A DNA stretch of 64,000 nt. It comes from Alitabrizicola rongguiensis. GTDB lineage: Bacteria; Pseudomonadota; Alphaproteobacteria; Rhodobacterales; Rhodobacteraceae. Position numbers and translations under genes: made by a program. Under the pieces are notes generated by a model, which searched no databases, was not told the DNA's origin, and saw only the letters and a program-made list of their open reading frames with translations. Below, in pieces: positions 26,250 through 36,803 of this stretch. The stretch is taken from NCBI RefSeq assembly GCF_021491355.1, contig NZ_JAKENF010000003.1, forward strand, positions 186,001 to 250,000, in the 5' to 3' direction. How positions within the stretch are numbered: position 1 is the stretch's first letter; each line of letters starts with the position of its first letter.

Positions 26250-27008
26250 TCAGCTCGCGTAGTCTGACCCTTCCGCATCCAGCAGCGCCTTCAGCTCGTG
26301 CAGATGCGCTTCGGCAAAGCCCGGATAGGCTTCCCATTCCCGCGCGGTCTTCTCGGCAACCTCTTCGGGCAGGACGCGCAGGGGGCGGCCGGTCTGCAGG
26401 GCGCGGATATATGTCTCGGCGGCGCGTTCGAAGTAGTAAAGGCGGTTGAAGGTCTCGGCCACGGTCCGGCCCACGACCAGCACGCCGTGATTGCCCATGA
26501 CCATCGTCGTGACCTTGGGATCGGACAGGAGCAGCGCACAGCGTGCCGCCTCGTCCTCGAAGGCCATTCCGCCGTAGTGTTCATCGACGACGGTGCGGTT
26601 GTGGAACATCGCGCTGTTCTGGTCGATCGCCGGCAGGCGGCTGTCGGCGAGGCTGGCGAGTACAGTGGCGTGGATCGAATGGACATGCATAACGCAGACC
26701 GCATGCGGGCACTCGCGGTGGATCGTGCCATGCAGGCCCCAGGCGGTCGGATCCGGCGCGTCGGGGCGGTCCATCGTCGTGGGATCGTCGGCGTCGAGGA
26801 GCAGAAGATCCGATGCGCGGATGCGGGCGAAGTGCCGGCCGTTCGGGTTGATGAGGAAGCGTTTGCCGCCATTGCCGACCGCCAGCGAGAAATGGTTGGC
26901 GACCGCTTCGTGCATGTCGAGCTTGACCGTCCAGCGAAAGGACGCCGCGAGATCGACGCGTTCGGGCCAATGGGCGATGTTACGGAGCGGCGTGGCAGTG
27001 GCGGTCAT
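26250..27008 (-). CDS. Class II aldolase/adducin family protein
   Basis: 252-residue zinc-dependent aldolase-fold protein. The metal-binding histidines are visible in CVMHVHSIHA (about residues 105-115), and GNHGVLV carries the third His segment. The ATG at 27008 has a strong AGGAGGA five bases upstream; a longer start (MIARAKEDP) has no such site. Relatives act on phosphorylated or free sugar acids, or as epimerases, but no pathway partners lie nearby. Confidence 0.85.
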   Translation of the reverse strand: MTATATPLRNIAHWPERVDLAASFRWTVKLDMHEAVANHFSLAVGNGGKRFLINPNGRHFARIRASDLLLLDADDPTTMDRPDAPDPTAWGLHGTIHRECPHAVCVMHVHSIHATVLASLADSRLPAIDQNSAMFHNRTVVDEHYGGMAFEDEAARCALLLSDPKVTTMVMGNHGVLVVGRTVAETFNRLYYFERAAETYIRALQTGRPLRVLPEEVAEKTAREWEAYPGFAEAHLHELKALLDAEGSDYAS

Positions 27009-27224
27009 CGGGTCCTCCTTCGCTCGGGCGATCATGATCAGCGTAGCGCGGAATCCCTTGCGGTGGTTCGGCTTTCCCGACCTGTCGATGTCGGGGTTCG
27101 GATGTGCGGGAAAACGTCGGTTGCAGAGACAAAGAGGCGGATTTCCGCATGTTCACAATCGTTTGTTCGGGGAAGCTCGCGCCGTGCGGTGGACAGCGCG
27201 GGGCGCCTGTGCGATTCCGCTCGC

Positions 27225-27602
27225 ATGACCTCCCTCCGATCCCTCATGATCGTCTGTCTGGTGTTGGCGACGCTGCCGTGGCGCGCCTATCTCGGTGCGG
27301 GCGTCGGCGCAGCCGCGGCCATCGCGACGCCAGCCGTCGCCGTTGCCGCGAGCCTTGATCGGTTGCCCGAGACAGAGCGGCCTGTAACCATTGACAGCGA
27401 CGCAGCCAGGCCAGTGGCGCTGACGGTCCCTTGCCCGGGGCCGAAGTTGCCGGGATCGGTCTGTCCCGCTCCGGTGGCGATCCTGCCCGGCGAGGCGGTA
27501 TTGCCCGTTCGCCCCGGCTCCGACATCCAGATCGCAGCAGAGACCGTGTCGCGCGATCTTTGGCAGCCCGAGCGGCCCCGGGACCCGCCCAGATCCTGCT
27601 GA
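27225..27602 (+). CDS. Small secreted protein of unknown function
   Basis: 125-residue protein with a hydrophobic N-terminus (ATG 27225, or 27246 starting MIVCLVLATLPW) followed by an Ala-rich stretch that looks like a signal peptide. The mature part is Pro-rich with two close cysteines (TVPCPGPKLPGSVCPAP). No family was recognised. It precedes the L,D-transpeptidase gene by 52 bp on the same strand and may be co-transcribed. Its promoter would lie in 27009-27224. Confidence 0.5.
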   Translation: MTSLRSLMIVCLVLATLPWRAYLGAGVGAAAAIATPAVAVAASLDRLPETERPVTIDSDAARPVALTVPCPGPKLPGSVCPAPVAILPGEAVLPVRPGSDIQIAAETVSRDLWQPERPRDPPRSC

Positions 27603-27654
27603 TCACCCGAGCGCCGCCGCTGGCGGCTTTCAAGATCAGCCAAAAGGATGTCCC

Positions 27655-28371
27655 ATGCTGACCCGTCGATTTTTCGTTGCCGCTGCACCGGCCGCGCTCC
27701 TCGCCGCCTGCGTCAGGCCGCAGGAGGTCACCCGCGCGGCGCCCGCCGCAGTGCCGCCCCCGGTCCCGATGCCCGCGCGCTACGGCGCCCTCACCGATGA
27801 ACCCCATCCCGTTCCCGCCGTCCCCGACGGCATCGTGCCGCCCCAGTTCTGGCGGCAGGAAATCGACAGCCCGTTTCCCAACCTTGCCGTGCCCGAGCCG
27901 AACCTGCCGGTGGGCACGGTGGTCGTCGATGCGGATGCGAATTTCCTCTACCTGATCCAGCCCGGTGGGAAGGCCCTGCGCTATGGCGTGGGCACCGGCG
28001 CGGCGGCCTATGCCTGGAGCGGCGAGGCGCGGATGCAGTGGAAGCAGCAATGGCCGCGCTGGAAGGCGCCAGACAGCATGATCGCGCGCCGCCCTGAATT
28101 CGCGCCCTACTCGGTGGCCAATGGCGGCATGGCGCCGGGGCCGGGCAATCCCCTTGGCGCGCGGGCGCTCTACCTGTTTCAGAACGGCGAGGACACGCTT
28201 TACCGCATCCACGGCGCCTGCGAGCCGCAATATGTGGGCAAGGCCGTGTCCTCGGGCTGCATCCGTCTGCTCGATCAGGATGCGATCGACCTTTACGACC
28301 GGGTCAGGGAGGGGGCGCGTGTGATCGTTCTGCCGTCGACGAAACCGGCGGGACTGGCGAGCATCTACTGA
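27655..28371 (+). CDS. L,D-transpeptidase (YkuD domain) lipoprotein
   Basis: 238-residue peptidoglycan cross-linking or protein-attachment enzyme. A twin-Arg-like start (LTRRFF) leads to lipobox LAAC (Cys about 19). The YkuD domain ends with the catalytic stretch HGACEPQYVGKAVSSGCIRL, containing the essential Cys and His. ATG 27655 follows AAAGGA. It resembles the ErfK/YbiS/YnhG group. Confidence 0.93.
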   Translation: MLTRRFFVAAAPAALLAACVRPQEVTRAAPAAVPPPVPMPARYGALTDEPHPVPAVPDGIVPPQFWRQEIDSPFPNLAVPEPNLPVGTVVVDADANFLYLIQPGGKALRYGVGTGAAAYAWSGEARMQWKQQWPRWKAPDSMIARRPEFAPYSVANGGMAPGPGNPLGARALYLFQNGEDTLYRIHGACEPQYVGKAVSSGCIRLLDQDAIDLYDRVREGARVIVLPSTKPAGLASIY

Positions 28372-28403
28372 GGAAGGCGCCGGGGCGCGGGTATCGCGCC
28401 CCG

Positions 28404-29117
28404 TCACGCGGCCTTGTTCAAGGCCCGCACGGCATAGATCGCAACCAGAACGATGCCGATCAGGGCAAGGCCCGAGACAGTCGGCACTGCAGTGCCGTTC
28501 GCGACGATGATTGCCGCCAGCGCCCAGATCAGCGCCAGCCCGTATTCCGTTGCGCGGGTCAGGCGCGACAGCACGTAAAGCGCGAGGTTCAGCACGACGA
28601 GAAGCATCGCATAGGCGGCGATGCGGTCGTCCAGCAGTCCGAAGCCCGAGATCAGCACGCCCCAGGACACGCCGTTGGCCGCCGTCAGCCAACCGGCAAA
28701 AAGCGCGATGGGTCCAGCGAGAAACCAGTGGTCAGGGGCATCGCGCGTCGGCTTCAGCGCCAGAAGCGCGCCGACAAGCATCACCACGATCAGGATGCTG
28801 GCCCAGAACGGCGAGCGTACGGCGACGGCAAGCCAGATCGCCCCGACCGCCAGAGAGACGAGCAGCGGCAGGCGTGTTGCGTCCCAGACCGGGTCCTCGG
28901 CCCGCTTCCACAGGCCGTAGCCGGCATGCACCAGCAGCCAGAGATAGATGAGCCCCCAGATCGAGAAGGCGTAGCCCGCCGGCAGGATCGACGGCCGCCC
29001 GGCCTGCACCGGCAATTGTGATGGATCGTAGCCGCGGAAATCGGGGGTGAAGATCGGCGACAGCCCGAAGGCCAGCGCCGCGATCAGGACGAGAAGGGCA
29101 CGCAGGCGCGGGGCCAT
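28404..29117 (-). CDS. TspO/MBR-like tryptophan-rich membrane protein
   Basis: 237-residue protein with about seven predicted membrane helices and a Trp-rich sequence. The block LPAGYAFSIWGLIYLWL is reminiscent of TspO/MBR-family proteins, and WLTAANGVSWGVL is a second family-like segment. The ATG (29115-29117) lies one base after the serS stop, so it is probably co-transcribed with serS. Function (tetrapyrrole or lipid handling) is inferred from weak family resemblance. Confidence 0.65.
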   Translation of the reverse strand: MAPRLRALLVLIAALAFGLSPIFTPDFRGYDPSQLPVQAGRPSILPAGYAFSIWGLIYLWLLVHAGYGLWKRAEDPVWDATRLPLLVSLAVGAIWLAVAVRSPFWASILIVVMLVGALLALKPTRDAPDHWFLAGPIALFAGWLTAANGVSWGVLISGFGLLDDRIAAYAMLLVVLNLALYVLSRLTRATEYGLALIWALAAIIVANGTAVPTVSGLALIGIVLVAIYAVRALNKAA

Positions 29118-29118
29118 C

Positions 29119-30408
29119 TCAGACAAGCACGCCGTCGGCGCCGATCCGGGTCTTGCCGCCCAGATAGGGATGCAGGGCTGCCGGCAAGTCGACCGAGCCA
29201 TCCTCCTGCTGGCCATTCTCCAGCACCGCGATCAGCGCACGGCCCACGGCAAGGCCCGAGCCGTTCAGCGTATGGACGAATTCCGGCTTGCCGCCCGCGG
29301 GACGGAAGCGCGCATTCATCCGCCGCGCCTGAAAATCGCCGCAGACCGAGACGGAGGAGATTTCCCGATAGGTGTTCTGTCCCGGAAGCCAGACTTCGAG
29401 GTCATGGGTCTTCTGCGCGCCAAAGCCCATGTCGCCGGTGCAAAGGACGATGGTGCGATAGGGCAGGCCCAGCTTTTCCAGGATGGCTTCCGCGCATTTC
29501 GTCATGCGCTCGTGCTCGGCAAGCGAGGTGTCGGGCGTGGTGATGGACACCATCTCGACCTTCTCGAACTGGTGCTGGCGGAGCATCCCGGAGGTGTCCT
29601 TGCCCGCCGAGCCTGCTTCCGAACGGAAGCACTGGGTATGGGCGGTCATGCGGATCGGAAGCTGGCCTTCGTCGAGGATTTCGCCCGCGACCGAGTTGGT
29701 GAGCGTGACCTCGGACGTCGGGATCAGCCACCAGCCGTTGGTGGTCTGGTAGCTGTCCTCGGCGAATTTCGGCAGCTGGTTCGTGCCGTACATCGCGTCC
29801 TCCTTGACGAGGACCGGGGTCCAGGTCTCGGTCAGGCCATGCTCGGTGATGTGGGTGTCGAGCATGAACTGCGCCAGCGCGCGGTGGACGCGGATCACCG
29901 CGCCTTTCAGCACCACGAAGCGGCTGCCGGAGAGTTTCGCCGCCGTCTCGAAATCCATCCCCGGCTTCACCCCGGCGATGTCGAAATGCTCCTTCGGCTT
30001 GAAGGAAAAGCTGCGCGGTGTGCCCCACCGACGGATCTCGACATTGCCGCTTTCATCCTCACCGTCAGGCACATCGGCGAGCGGCAGGTTCGGGATGGTC
30101 AGGAGGAGGTCGCGGAGGCGGGCATCCTCGGTCGCGGCCTCGTCGGTCAGGCGGGCGATCTCGGCCTTCTTCTCGGCCACCAGCGCGCGCAGGCGCTCGA
30201 ATTCTGCATCGTCGCCGCGCGCCTTGGCGGCGCCCACGTCCTTGCTGGCGCGGTTCTGCTCGGCCTGCGCGGTCTCTGCCGCGAGGATCTTGGCGCGGCG
30301 GCCCTCGTCGATGGCGAGGATCTCCGACGACATTCCGGCCAAGCCCCGGCGCGCGAGTGCGGCGTCAAAGGCGGCGGGATTTTCGCGGATGGCGCGAATG
30401 TCGTGCAT
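29119..30408 (-). CDS. serS: Seryl-tRNA synthetase
   Basis: 429-residue class II aminoacyl-tRNA synthetase. The N-terminal ~100 residues form the antiparallel coiled coil that binds the tRNA variable arm. The catalytic core shows motif 2 ([21 protein letters not shown]) and motif 3 ([18 protein letters not shown]). The start ATG (30406-30408) begins [11 protein letters not shown], the usual family start. It charges tRNA-Ser, of which one gene lies at 2499. Confidence 0.98.
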   Translation of the reverse strand: MHDIRAIRENPAAFDAALARRGLAGMSSEILAIDEGRRAKILAAETAQAEQNRASKDVGAAKARGDDAEFERLRALVAEKKAEIARLTDEAATEDARLRDLLLTIPNLPLADVPDGEDESGNVEIRRWGTPRSFSFKPKEHFDIAGVKPGMDFETAAKLSGSRFVVLKGAVIRVHRALAQFMLDTHITEHGLTETWTPVLVKEDAMYGTNQLPKFAEDSYQTTNGWWLIPTSEVTLTNSVAGEILDEGQLPIRMTAHTQCFRSEAGSAGKDTSGMLRQHQFEKVEMVSITTPDTSLAEHERMTKCAEAILEKLGLPYRTIVLCTGDMGFGAQKTHDLEVWLPGQNTYREISSVSVCGDFQARRMNARFRPAGGKPEFVHTLNGSGLAVGRALIAVLENGQQEDGSVDLPAALHPYLGGKTRIGADGVLV

Positions 30409-30475
30409 GATGGCGTCCTCGGGTTTGGCCTCGTCGGCCCCATATGCCGCAGGCCAAGGCGCAATGCAAACGGCG

Positions 30476-31168
30476 CTACGGCGCGGCGCTCGACGCAACG
30501 GCGGTGCGCAGGCCCAAACGAGGACGGGCCGCCCAGCTACCGATCAGTCCGCTGCGTCGGTCACGGGCGACCATCACCCCGGCGACGGCCCAGCCCGGTC
30601 CGTCCGCCACCAGGAGCGGAGCGCCGGAATTGCCCGAGACCGCCGGACAGGTCAGGGCGAAGAGGGCCGGGGTCGTCGACAGGATGCCGCAGTCCGGCTC
30701 GACCGTGGGCAGGTGCGGGTCGTCGCGGCGATAACTGACCATGACGAGAAGGTTCACACCTTCGGCTTCGGCAAAGGGCAGGGGGGCGATGCCGGGCAGG
30801 GGATGGTCGAGGCGCAGGAGGCCCACATCCCCGGCGATCGAAGGCTCGCCCTGCGGAACCGTCTGGGGAAAGAGCGACTCGCGTCCCTTTGCCTCGGCCA
30901 CGACCGCATCGCCGTTGCGCCCGGCCGAAAAGCGGATCGTGGCCGGATCAACCGGAGGACCGCCTTCATGATGGCGCAGACAATGTCCGGCGGTAACGAC
31001 GAGATCCGGGGCGACCAGCGTACCGGTGCAGATCGCCGCGCCGGGCTTTTCGCCATAGGTGATTTCTCCGACGGCGGCCGGGGGGGCGATCGCCTCGCCC
31101 CAACCCTGCGTCAGGACAGCGAAGGTCAGCAGGCTGCCCACGACAAGAGCGATGGCGATCTGTTTCAC
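30476..31168 (-). CDS. Trypsin-like serine protease
   Basis: 230-residue exported protease. The catalytic triad is visible: His in VTAGHCLR, Asp in GDVGLLRLD and Ser in VSGNSGAPL; cysteines around the His loop suggest disulfides. An N-terminal hydrophobic stretch ([18 protein letters not shown]) is the signal. I prefer the GTG at 31168, preceded by AAGGGG; an in-frame GTG at 31192 adds eight residues and has no ribosome site. The substrate is unknown. Confidence 0.82.
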   Translation of the reverse strand: MKQIAIALVVGSLLTFAVLTQGWGEAIAPPAAVGEITYGEKPGAAICTGTLVAPDLVVTAGHCLRHHEGGPPVDPATIRFSAGRNGDAVVAEAKGRESLFPQTVPQGEPSIAGDVGLLRLDHPLPGIAPLPFAEAEGVNLLVMVSYRRDDPHLPTVEPDCGILSTTPALFALTCPAVSGNSGAPLLVADGPGWAVAGVMVARDRRSGLIGSWAARPRLGLRTAVASSAAP

Positions 31169-31352
31169 GCGACTGTCAGCCCCTTGCGCCACGCGCTGAA
31201 TTGCACCGGCGACAGGAATTCTCTACAGGATCGCAACGCAAGCCGGGAAGCCCCGGCGGGCGGGGGGCTTGCCTTGCCATCCCCCGACCCCCCAGATAGG
31301 GTGCGCAACCAGTTTTTCCGGGGGTCCCCCCGACGAGCCGAGAGGACGACAG

Positions 31353-31676
31353 ATGTTCGTAACCCCCGCCTTCGCACAGGCCGCCGGTGGCGGCGGCGCC
31401 GCGGCAATCACCAGCTTCATGCCGCTGATCCTGATCTTCGGGATCATGTATTTCCTTCTCATCCGTCCGCAGCAGAAAAAGCTGAAAGAGCACAAGGCCA
31501 TGGTCGAGGCCTTGCGCCGCGGTGATCAGGTGCTGACGCAGGGCGGCATCATCGGCAAGGTGACCAAGGTGAACGAGGACGGCATCCTCGAGGTCGAGAT
31601 CGCCGATGGCGTCCGCGTTCGTACTCCGCGCAGCACCATCGCCCAGGTGATGTCGAAAACCGAACCGGCGGCCTGA
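31353..31676 (+). CDS. yajC: Sec translocon accessory protein YajC
   Basis: 107-residue single-span membrane protein that associates with SecDF. One helix (MPLILIFGIMYFLLIRPQQKK) is followed by the conserved RRGDQVLTQGGIIGKV. ATG 31353 was chosen over a longer frame because it starts the typical FVTPAFAQA leader and follows GAGAGGA. It begins yajC-secD-secF. Confidence 0.95.
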   Translation: MFVTPAFAQAAGGGGAAAITSFMPLILIFGIMYFLLIRPQQKKLKEHKAMVEALRRGDQVLTQGGIIGKVTKVNEDGILEVEIADGVRVRTPRSTIAQVMSKTEPAA

Positions 31677-31701
31677 GCCGGCCCCCTTCACGGACACGTC
31701 C

Positions 31702-33369
31702 ATGCAAACCCCGCTCTGGAAGCGCCTGCTGATCTGGGCCGTCGTGGCCGCCGGTCTGCTCTATGCCATGCCGAACGCGTTCTACTCGCGCGTCGAGAAA
31801 CACAATGACGCAACCGCGGCGATCGAGAAGGCCGCCGGGGCCGCGACACCCGCCCAGGAGGCGGACGTGGCACTTTGGCCGAACTGGCTGCCGTCCGGGC
31901 TGGTCAATCTTGGTCTCGACCTGCGGGGCGGGGCGCATCTTCTGGCCGAGGTGCAGGTTGCCGATGTCTATGCCGACCGGATCGACATCCTCTGGCCCGA
32001 AGCGCGCGACAGCTTGCGGCAGGCGCGCGACGCGGTGGGCAATGTCCGGCGACTGGATGCGCCTCCGGGTGAGCTGAAGATCAAGATCAGCAACCCTGAC
32101 GGCATGGCGAAGGCCGTCGAAATCGTGCGGGGGCTGGCGCAGCCGGTGACGACGCTGACGGGGGTGGGTCAAAGCTCGCTCGAGGTCAGCGCCGAGGGCG
32201 ACACGATCACGATCCAGCTTTCGGCCGCCGAAAAGGCCGCCACCGACGAACGAACGATGGCGCAGTCGCTGGAAATCGTCCGCCGCCGGATCGACGAGGC
32301 TGGCACGCGCGAACCGACGATCCAGCGCCAGGGCGCCGACCGAATCCTGATCCAGGTTCCGGGCATCGGTACCGCCGCCGAACTGAAATCGCTGATCGGC
32401 ACGACGGCGCGCCTGACCTTCAACCCGGTTGTCGGGCGGGCCTCCAACGCAAATGCCGATCCCGGCAGCCCGCGCAACGTGGTCTTGCCGGAACGGGGGC
32501 GACCGGGCAGCTTCCTCATCATCGAGCGGACGCCTGTCGTCGGCGGCGAGGATCTGGTCGATGCCCAGCCCGCCTTCGACCAGAACGGCGGCCCTGCCGT
32601 GAACTTCCGTTTCAACCCGGCAGGCGCGCGCGCCTTCGGGGACTACACCGCCAACAACATCGGGTCGCCCTTCGCCATCGTGCTCGACAACGAGGTCGTC
32701 TCGGCGCCGACGATCCAGAGCCACATCGCAGGTGGCTCGGGCATCATCACCGGGAACTTCACGGTCGAGGAATCGACTGAGCTTGCGGTGCTGCTGCGCT
32801 CCGGCGCTCTGCCAGCCAAGCTGAACTTCCTCGAAGAGCGCACCATCGGACCGGAACTGGGGCAGGACAGCATCGATGCCGGCAGGGTTGCCGCCATCAT
32901 CGGCATGGTCGCGGTCTCGGCGTTGATGATCGCCTGCTATGGCCTCTTCGGCGTCTTCGCGACCGTCGCTCTGGCAATTAACATGGCGCTGATCTTTGCC
33001 GTGCTGTCCATCATCGGCGGCACTCTGACGCTGCCGGGTATCGCCGGTATCGTGCTGACCATCGGCATGGCGGTTGACGCCAACGTGCTGGTCTATGAAC
33101 GCATCCGCGAGGAATTGCGGGTGCAGAAGGGTCCTGCGCGGGCCATCGAGATCGGGTACGAGCGCGCCATGTCGGCGATCATCGACGCCAACCTGACGAC
33201 GATGATCACCGCGCTGGTGCTGTTCTTCATGGGGGCAGGCCCCGTGCGCGGCTTCGCGATCACGCTGGCCATCGGCATTGTCACATCGGTCTTCACGGCG
33301 CTTCTGGTGACGCGCCAGCTGATCGAGATCTGGTACGGCTGGCGCCGTCCCAAGACCATCGTGGTTTGA
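31702..33369 (+). CDS. secD: Protein translocase subunit SecD
   Basis: 555-residue RND-type membrane protein using proton motive force to aid Sec export. An N-terminal helix is followed by GLDLRGGAHLL, a large periplasmic region, and the C-terminal six-helix domain with the signature AVDANVLVYERIREE. Start ATG 31702 lies 25 bp after yajC. It is followed directly by secF. Confidence 0.97.
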   Translation: MQTPLWKRLLIWAVVAAGLLYAMPNAFYSRVEKHNDATAAIEKAAGAATPAQEADVALWPNWLPSGLVNLGLDLRGGAHLLAEVQVADVYADRIDILWPEARDSLRQARDAVGNVRRLDAPPGELKIKISNPDGMAKAVEIVRGLAQPVTTLTGVGQSSLEVSAEGDTITIQLSAAEKAATDERTMAQSLEIVRRRIDEAGTREPTIQRQGADRILIQVPGIGTAAELKSLIGTTARLTFNPVVGRASNANADPGSPRNVVLPERGRPGSFLIIERTPVVGGEDLVDAQPAFDQNGGPAVNFRFNPAGARAFGDYTANNIGSPFAIVLDNEVVSAPTIQSHIAGGSGIITGNFTVEESTELAVLLRSGALPAKLNFLEERTIGPELGQDSIDAGRVAAIIGMVAVSALMIACYGLFGVFATVALAINMALIFAVLSIIGGTLTLPGIAGIVLTIGMAVDANVLVYERIREELRVQKGPARAIEIGYERAMSAIIDANLTTMITALVLFFMGAGPVRGFAITLAIGIVTSVFTALLVTRQLIEIWYGWRRPKTIVV

Positions 33370-33380
33370 GGAGATCGGAT

Positions 33381-34352
33381 ATGGCTTGGCGTCTGCATCT
33401 GGTTCCCGAAAAGACCAACATCGACTTCTTCCGGTGGCAATGGATCACCTTTGGCGGTTCGATGATGCTCATGGTTCTGGCCTTCATCGCCTGGGGCGTG
33501 ATGGGCCTGAACTTTGGCATCGATTTCAAGGGCGGCACGACGATCCGCACCGAATCCACGCAGGCCGTGGATGTGGGCGCCTTCCGTCAGGCGCTGGAAA
33601 AGCTGCCGCTTGGCGACATCACCATCACCGAGGTCTTCGACCCGAGTTTCCGGGCTGACCAGCACGTGGCGCAGATCCGCATCTCGGCGCTGGACAAGAC
33701 CGAGTCGGTCACGCCGGAAACGATCGAGCAGGTCGAAGTTGCGCTGAAGGCCGTTGATCCCGGGATCACCTTCCCGTCGATCGAGTCGGTCGGGCCGAAG
33801 GTTTCGGGCGAGTTGGTCTGGTCCTCGGTGCTGGCGGTCGCGGCGACCAGTATCGGCATCATGCTGTACATCTGGCTTCGCTTCGAATGGCAGATGGCGC
33901 TTGGCGGGGTGCTGGCGCTTCTCCATGACGTCTTCATCACCATCGGCATATTTGCGCTGTTCCAGATCAAATTCGACCTGACCATTGTCGCGGCACTGCT
34001 GACCATCCTTGGCTATTCGATCAACGATACGGTCGTCGTGTTCGACCGGCTGCGGGAGAACTTGCGCAAGTACAAGACCATGCCCCTGCGCGATGTGATG
34101 AACCTTTCCGTGAACGAAACCCTCAGCCGGACGGTGATGACCTCGCTGACCACCCTGATCGCGGTTGGCTCCATGCTGGTCTTCGGCGGCGACGTGATCC
34201 GCGGCTTCAGCTTCGCGATCTTCATGGGTGTGTTGCTGGGGACCTATTCCTCGGTCTATGTCGCAAAGAACATCGTCCTGATGATCGGCCTTGACCGCAG
34301 CGAGAAGCCGAAGGGTGGCAAGGGCAACGAATTCGCCCATATCGACGCCTGA
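33381..34352 (+). CDS. secF: Protein translocase subunit SecF
   Basis: 323-residue partner of SecD. Visible features are GLNFGIDFKGGTTIRT, the periplasmic P1 region, and the C-terminal signature GYSINDTVVVFDRLRENLR. The start ATG 33381 has a GAGGAGAT ribosome site. It overlaps the transcript of secD and leads into the Mth938-like gene. Confidence 0.97.
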   Translation: MAWRLHLVPEKTNIDFFRWQWITFGGSMMLMVLAFIAWGVMGLNFGIDFKGGTTIRTESTQAVDVGAFRQALEKLPLGDITITEVFDPSFRADQHVAQIRISALDKTESVTPETIEQVEVALKAVDPGITFPSIESVGPKVSGELVWSSVLAVAATSIGIMLYIWLRFEWQMALGGVLALLHDVFITIGIFALFQIKFDLTIVAALLTILGYSINDTVVVFDRLRENLRKYKTMPLRDVMNLSVNETLSRTVMTSLTTLIAVGSMLVFGGDVIRGFSFAIFMGVLLGTYSSVYVAKNIVLMIGLDRSEKPKGGKGNEFAHIDA

Positions 34353-34370
34353 CGCGAACGAGGGGCAGGA

Positions 34371-34724
34371 ATGCGCCTGACCGAGATCACCTATCCGGAA
34401 GCGCTGCCGATCGAGAGCTATGGCCCCGGCTTCTTCCGGCTTGGCGGCCAGGTCTTGCGCGGCCCGGTGGTGATTTCGCCATGGTCGGCAGTGGGGTGGG
34501 GCGGTCTTGACGATACGGAGACGCCGCTCAGGCTTGCTGGTCGCATTGATGTGCTGTTCGTCGGCATGGGGGCAGAGCTTGCACCTGTTCCGCGAGCCTT
34601 CCGCACTGTGCTGGAAGAAGCCGGGATCGGTGTCGAGCCGATGAACTCGCCCGCCGCCTGCCGCACCTACAACGTGCTTCTCTCGGAAGGGCGGCTGATC
34701 GCGACCGCCCTGATCCCGGTCTGA
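34371..34724 (+). CDS. Mth938-like domain protein (DUF498)
   Basis: 117-residue small protein of the Mth938/NDUFAF3-like fold. Family landmarks include [33 protein letters not shown] and [21 protein letters not shown]. Mammalian relatives help assemble respiratory complex I; the bacterial role is unclear. It commonly follows secF in alphaproteobacteria, as here, and the ccmA start is five bases downstream. Confidence 0.88.
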   Translation: MRLTEITYPEALPIESYGPGFFRLGGQVLRGPVVISPWSAVGWGGLDDTETPLRLAGRIDVLFVGMGAELAPVPRAFRTVLEEAGIGVEPMNSPAACRTYNVLLSEGRLIATALIPV

Positions 34725-34729
34725 CCCGC

Positions 34730-35368
34730 ATGGAGCCGGCCGAGCTGCAGGTTCGCGATGTGTCCTGCGCCCGGGGCGGGGTTACCGTGCTGGAAGGGGT
34801 GAGCTTCACACTTGCGGCAGGGCAGGCCCTGGTCCTGCGCGGCCCCAACGGCATCGGCAAGACGACGCTTCTGCGCACGGTGGCAGGGCTTCAGCCCGCC
34901 GTTGCCGGCGAGGTATCGCTTCCCCCCGAGACTCTGGCCTATGCCGGACATGCGGACGGGGTGAAGGCGACGCTGACCGTGGCCGAGAACCTGGACTTCT
35001 GGGCGGCAGTCCACGGGCAGGGCGGTGTGCCGGGGGCGCTTCTGGCGATGAACCTAGACGGCCTGAAGGACCGCGCGGCAAAGAACCTGTCGGCCGGGCA
35101 GCGCCGCCGTCTTGGCCTTGCGCGCCTGATCGTCACCGGGCGGCCGATCTGGCTGCTTGATGAGCCCACCGTGTCGCTCGATGCGGCTTCCGTCGCGTTG
35201 TTCGGAGCGGTGCTGCGCAGCCATCTCGCACGGGGGGGCGCGGCACTGATCGCGACCCATATCGACCTTGGCCTGCCGGAAGCGCAAGTGCTGGACCTCA
35301 CGCCCTACAAGGCCCGTGCGCCGCAAGGCCGCCAGAGCCGCGATGCCTTTGCCGAGGCCATCGAATGA
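34730..35368 (+). CDS. ccmA: Heme exporter ATPase CcmA
   Basis: 212-residue ABC ATPase of the cytochrome c maturation system that drives release of heme-CcmE. Walker [10 protein letters not shown], signature LSAGQRRR and Walker [13 protein letters not shown] are clear. The last codons overlap the ccmB start by 4 bp. First of ccmABCDG. Confidence 0.95.
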   Translation: MEPAELQVRDVSCARGGVTVLEGVSFTLAAGQALVLRGPNGIGKTTLLRTVAGLQPAVAGEVSLPPETLAYAGHADGVKATLTVAENLDFWAAVHGQGGVPGALLAMNLDGLKDRAAKNLSAGQRRRLGLARLIVTGRPIWLLDEPTVSLDAASVALFGAVLRSHLARGGAALIATHIDLGLPEAQVLDLTPYKARAPQGRQSRDAFAEAIE

Positions 35369-36021
35369 TCGCGCTGATCCTTCGCGACCTCAGGCTGGCC
35401 GTGCGCAGCGGCGGAGGCTTCGGCCTTGGGCTCGCCTTCTTCCTGCTCGTCGCCGTGCTGGTGCCGCTCGGCGTCGGGCCGGAGCCTGCGACGCTGGCGA
35501 AGATCGCGCCGGGCATCCTTTGGGTCGGTGCGCTCCTGTCCTGCCTCCTGTCGCTCGACCGGATCTTCGCGCTCGATTTCGAGGATGGCTCGCTTGACCT
35601 GCTCGCCACCGCGCCGATGCCGCTGGAGGGGGTCGTGGCGGCCAAGACGCTGGCGCACTGGCTTGTGACCGGTCTGCCGCTGACGCTGGTCGCGCCGGTT
35701 CTGGCGGTGCTGCTGAACCTGCCGGCGCAGGGGTATCTCTGGCTGGTCGCGTCGCTGGCGCTTGGCACGCCGGCGCTCAGCATGATCGGGGTCTTTGGCG
35801 CGTCGCTGACCGTCGGGTTGAAGCGCGGCGGCCTCCTCTTGTCGCTGCTGGTGCTGCCGCTTTACGTGCCGACGCTGATCTTCGGGGCCGAGGCGGTACG
35901 ACGCGGGGCGATGGGCATGGCGGCGGGAACGCCGCTTTTGCTGATGGCCGGGATCACCGCCGGATCGCTGGCGCTTCTGCCCTTTGCCGCCGCTGCGGCA
36001 ATCCGCGTCAATCTGCGGTGA
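35365..36021 (+). CDS. ccmB: Heme exporter membrane protein CcmB
   Basis: 218-residue membrane partner of CcmA with about six helices (for example [19 protein letters not shown]). [19 protein letters not shown] is the family block. ATG 35365 overlaps ccmA by 4 bp. Confidence 0.95.
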   Translation: MIALILRDLRLAVRSGGGFGLGLAFFLLVAVLVPLGVGPEPATLAKIAPGILWVGALLSCLLSLDRIFALDFEDGSLDLLATAPMPLEGVVAAKTLAHWLVTGLPLTLVAPVLAVLLNLPAQGYLWLVASLALGTPALSMIGVFGASLTVGLKRGGLLLSLLVLPLYVPTLIFGAEAVRRGAMGMAAGTPLLLMAGITAGSLALLPFAAAAAIRVNLR

Positions 36022-36074
36022 GCGCTACCATGTTAGGGTTGATCTCTGCCTCGGGGAGGGACTAGCTGGCGGTC

Positions 36075-36803
36075 ATGTCGATCTGGGAATATGCCAATCC
36101 GAAGAAGTTCATGGAGACCTCGGGCAAGGTTCTGCCCTGGGTTGCCATTCCCGCTGCCGTGCTTTGCGCGGTCGGTCTGATCTGGGGTTTCTTCTTCACC
36201 CCGGAGGCCGAGAATTTCGGTTCGACCGTCAAGATCATCTATCTGCATGTTCCCGCCGCGATGATGGCGATCAACGTCTGGCTGATGATGCTGGTGACGT
36301 CGCTCGTCTGGATCGTTCGCCGCCACCATGTCAGTGCGCTTGCGGCGAAGGCCGCGGCGCCAATCGGTCTGACGATGACGTTGGTCGCGCTTGTGACCGG
36401 CGCGCTCTGGGGGCAGCCGATGTGGGGCACATGGTGGGCCTGGGACCCGCGGCTGACCTCGTTCCTGATCCTGACGCTGTTCTACCTTGGCTACATGGCG
36501 CTCTGGGCGGCGGTCGAGGAGCCCGACACCGCCGCCGATCTGACGGGCGTTTTGTGCATCGTCGGTTCGGTCTTTGCGCTTCTGTCGCGCTATGCCGTCA
36601 ATTTCTGGAACCAGGGCCTGCATCAGGGCGCATCGCTGTCGCTCGATGCGCGCGAGAACGTCGCGGATGTCTACTGGGTTCCGCTGGTGATCTGCATCGC
36701 GGGTTTCGTGCTCATGTTCGTGACGCTGGTGCTCCTGCGGACGCGGACCGAGATCCGCGCCCGCCGCCTGTCGGCGCTTCTCGCGCGGGAGCGGATGGCA
36801 TGA
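36075..36803 (+). CDS. ccmC: Heme-binding protein CcmC
   Basis: 242-residue six-helix protein that presents heme to CcmE. The tryptophan-rich WWAWDPRLTS motif is plain, with the flanking histidines in IYLHVPAAMMA and the LHQGASLS region. ATG 36075 follows ccmB by 53 bp. The stop overlaps the ccmD start by 4 bp. Confidence 0.96.
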   Translation: MSIWEYANPKKFMETSGKVLPWVAIPAAVLCAVGLIWGFFFTPEAENFGSTVKIIYLHVPAAMMAINVWLMMLVTSLVWIVRRHHVSALAAKAAAPIGLTMTLVALVTGALWGQPMWGTWWAWDPRLTSFLILTLFYLGYMALWAAVEEPDTAADLTGVLCIVGSVFALLSRYAVNFWNQGLHQGASLSLDARENVADVYWVPLVICIAGFVLMFVTLVLLRTRTEIRARRLSALLARERMA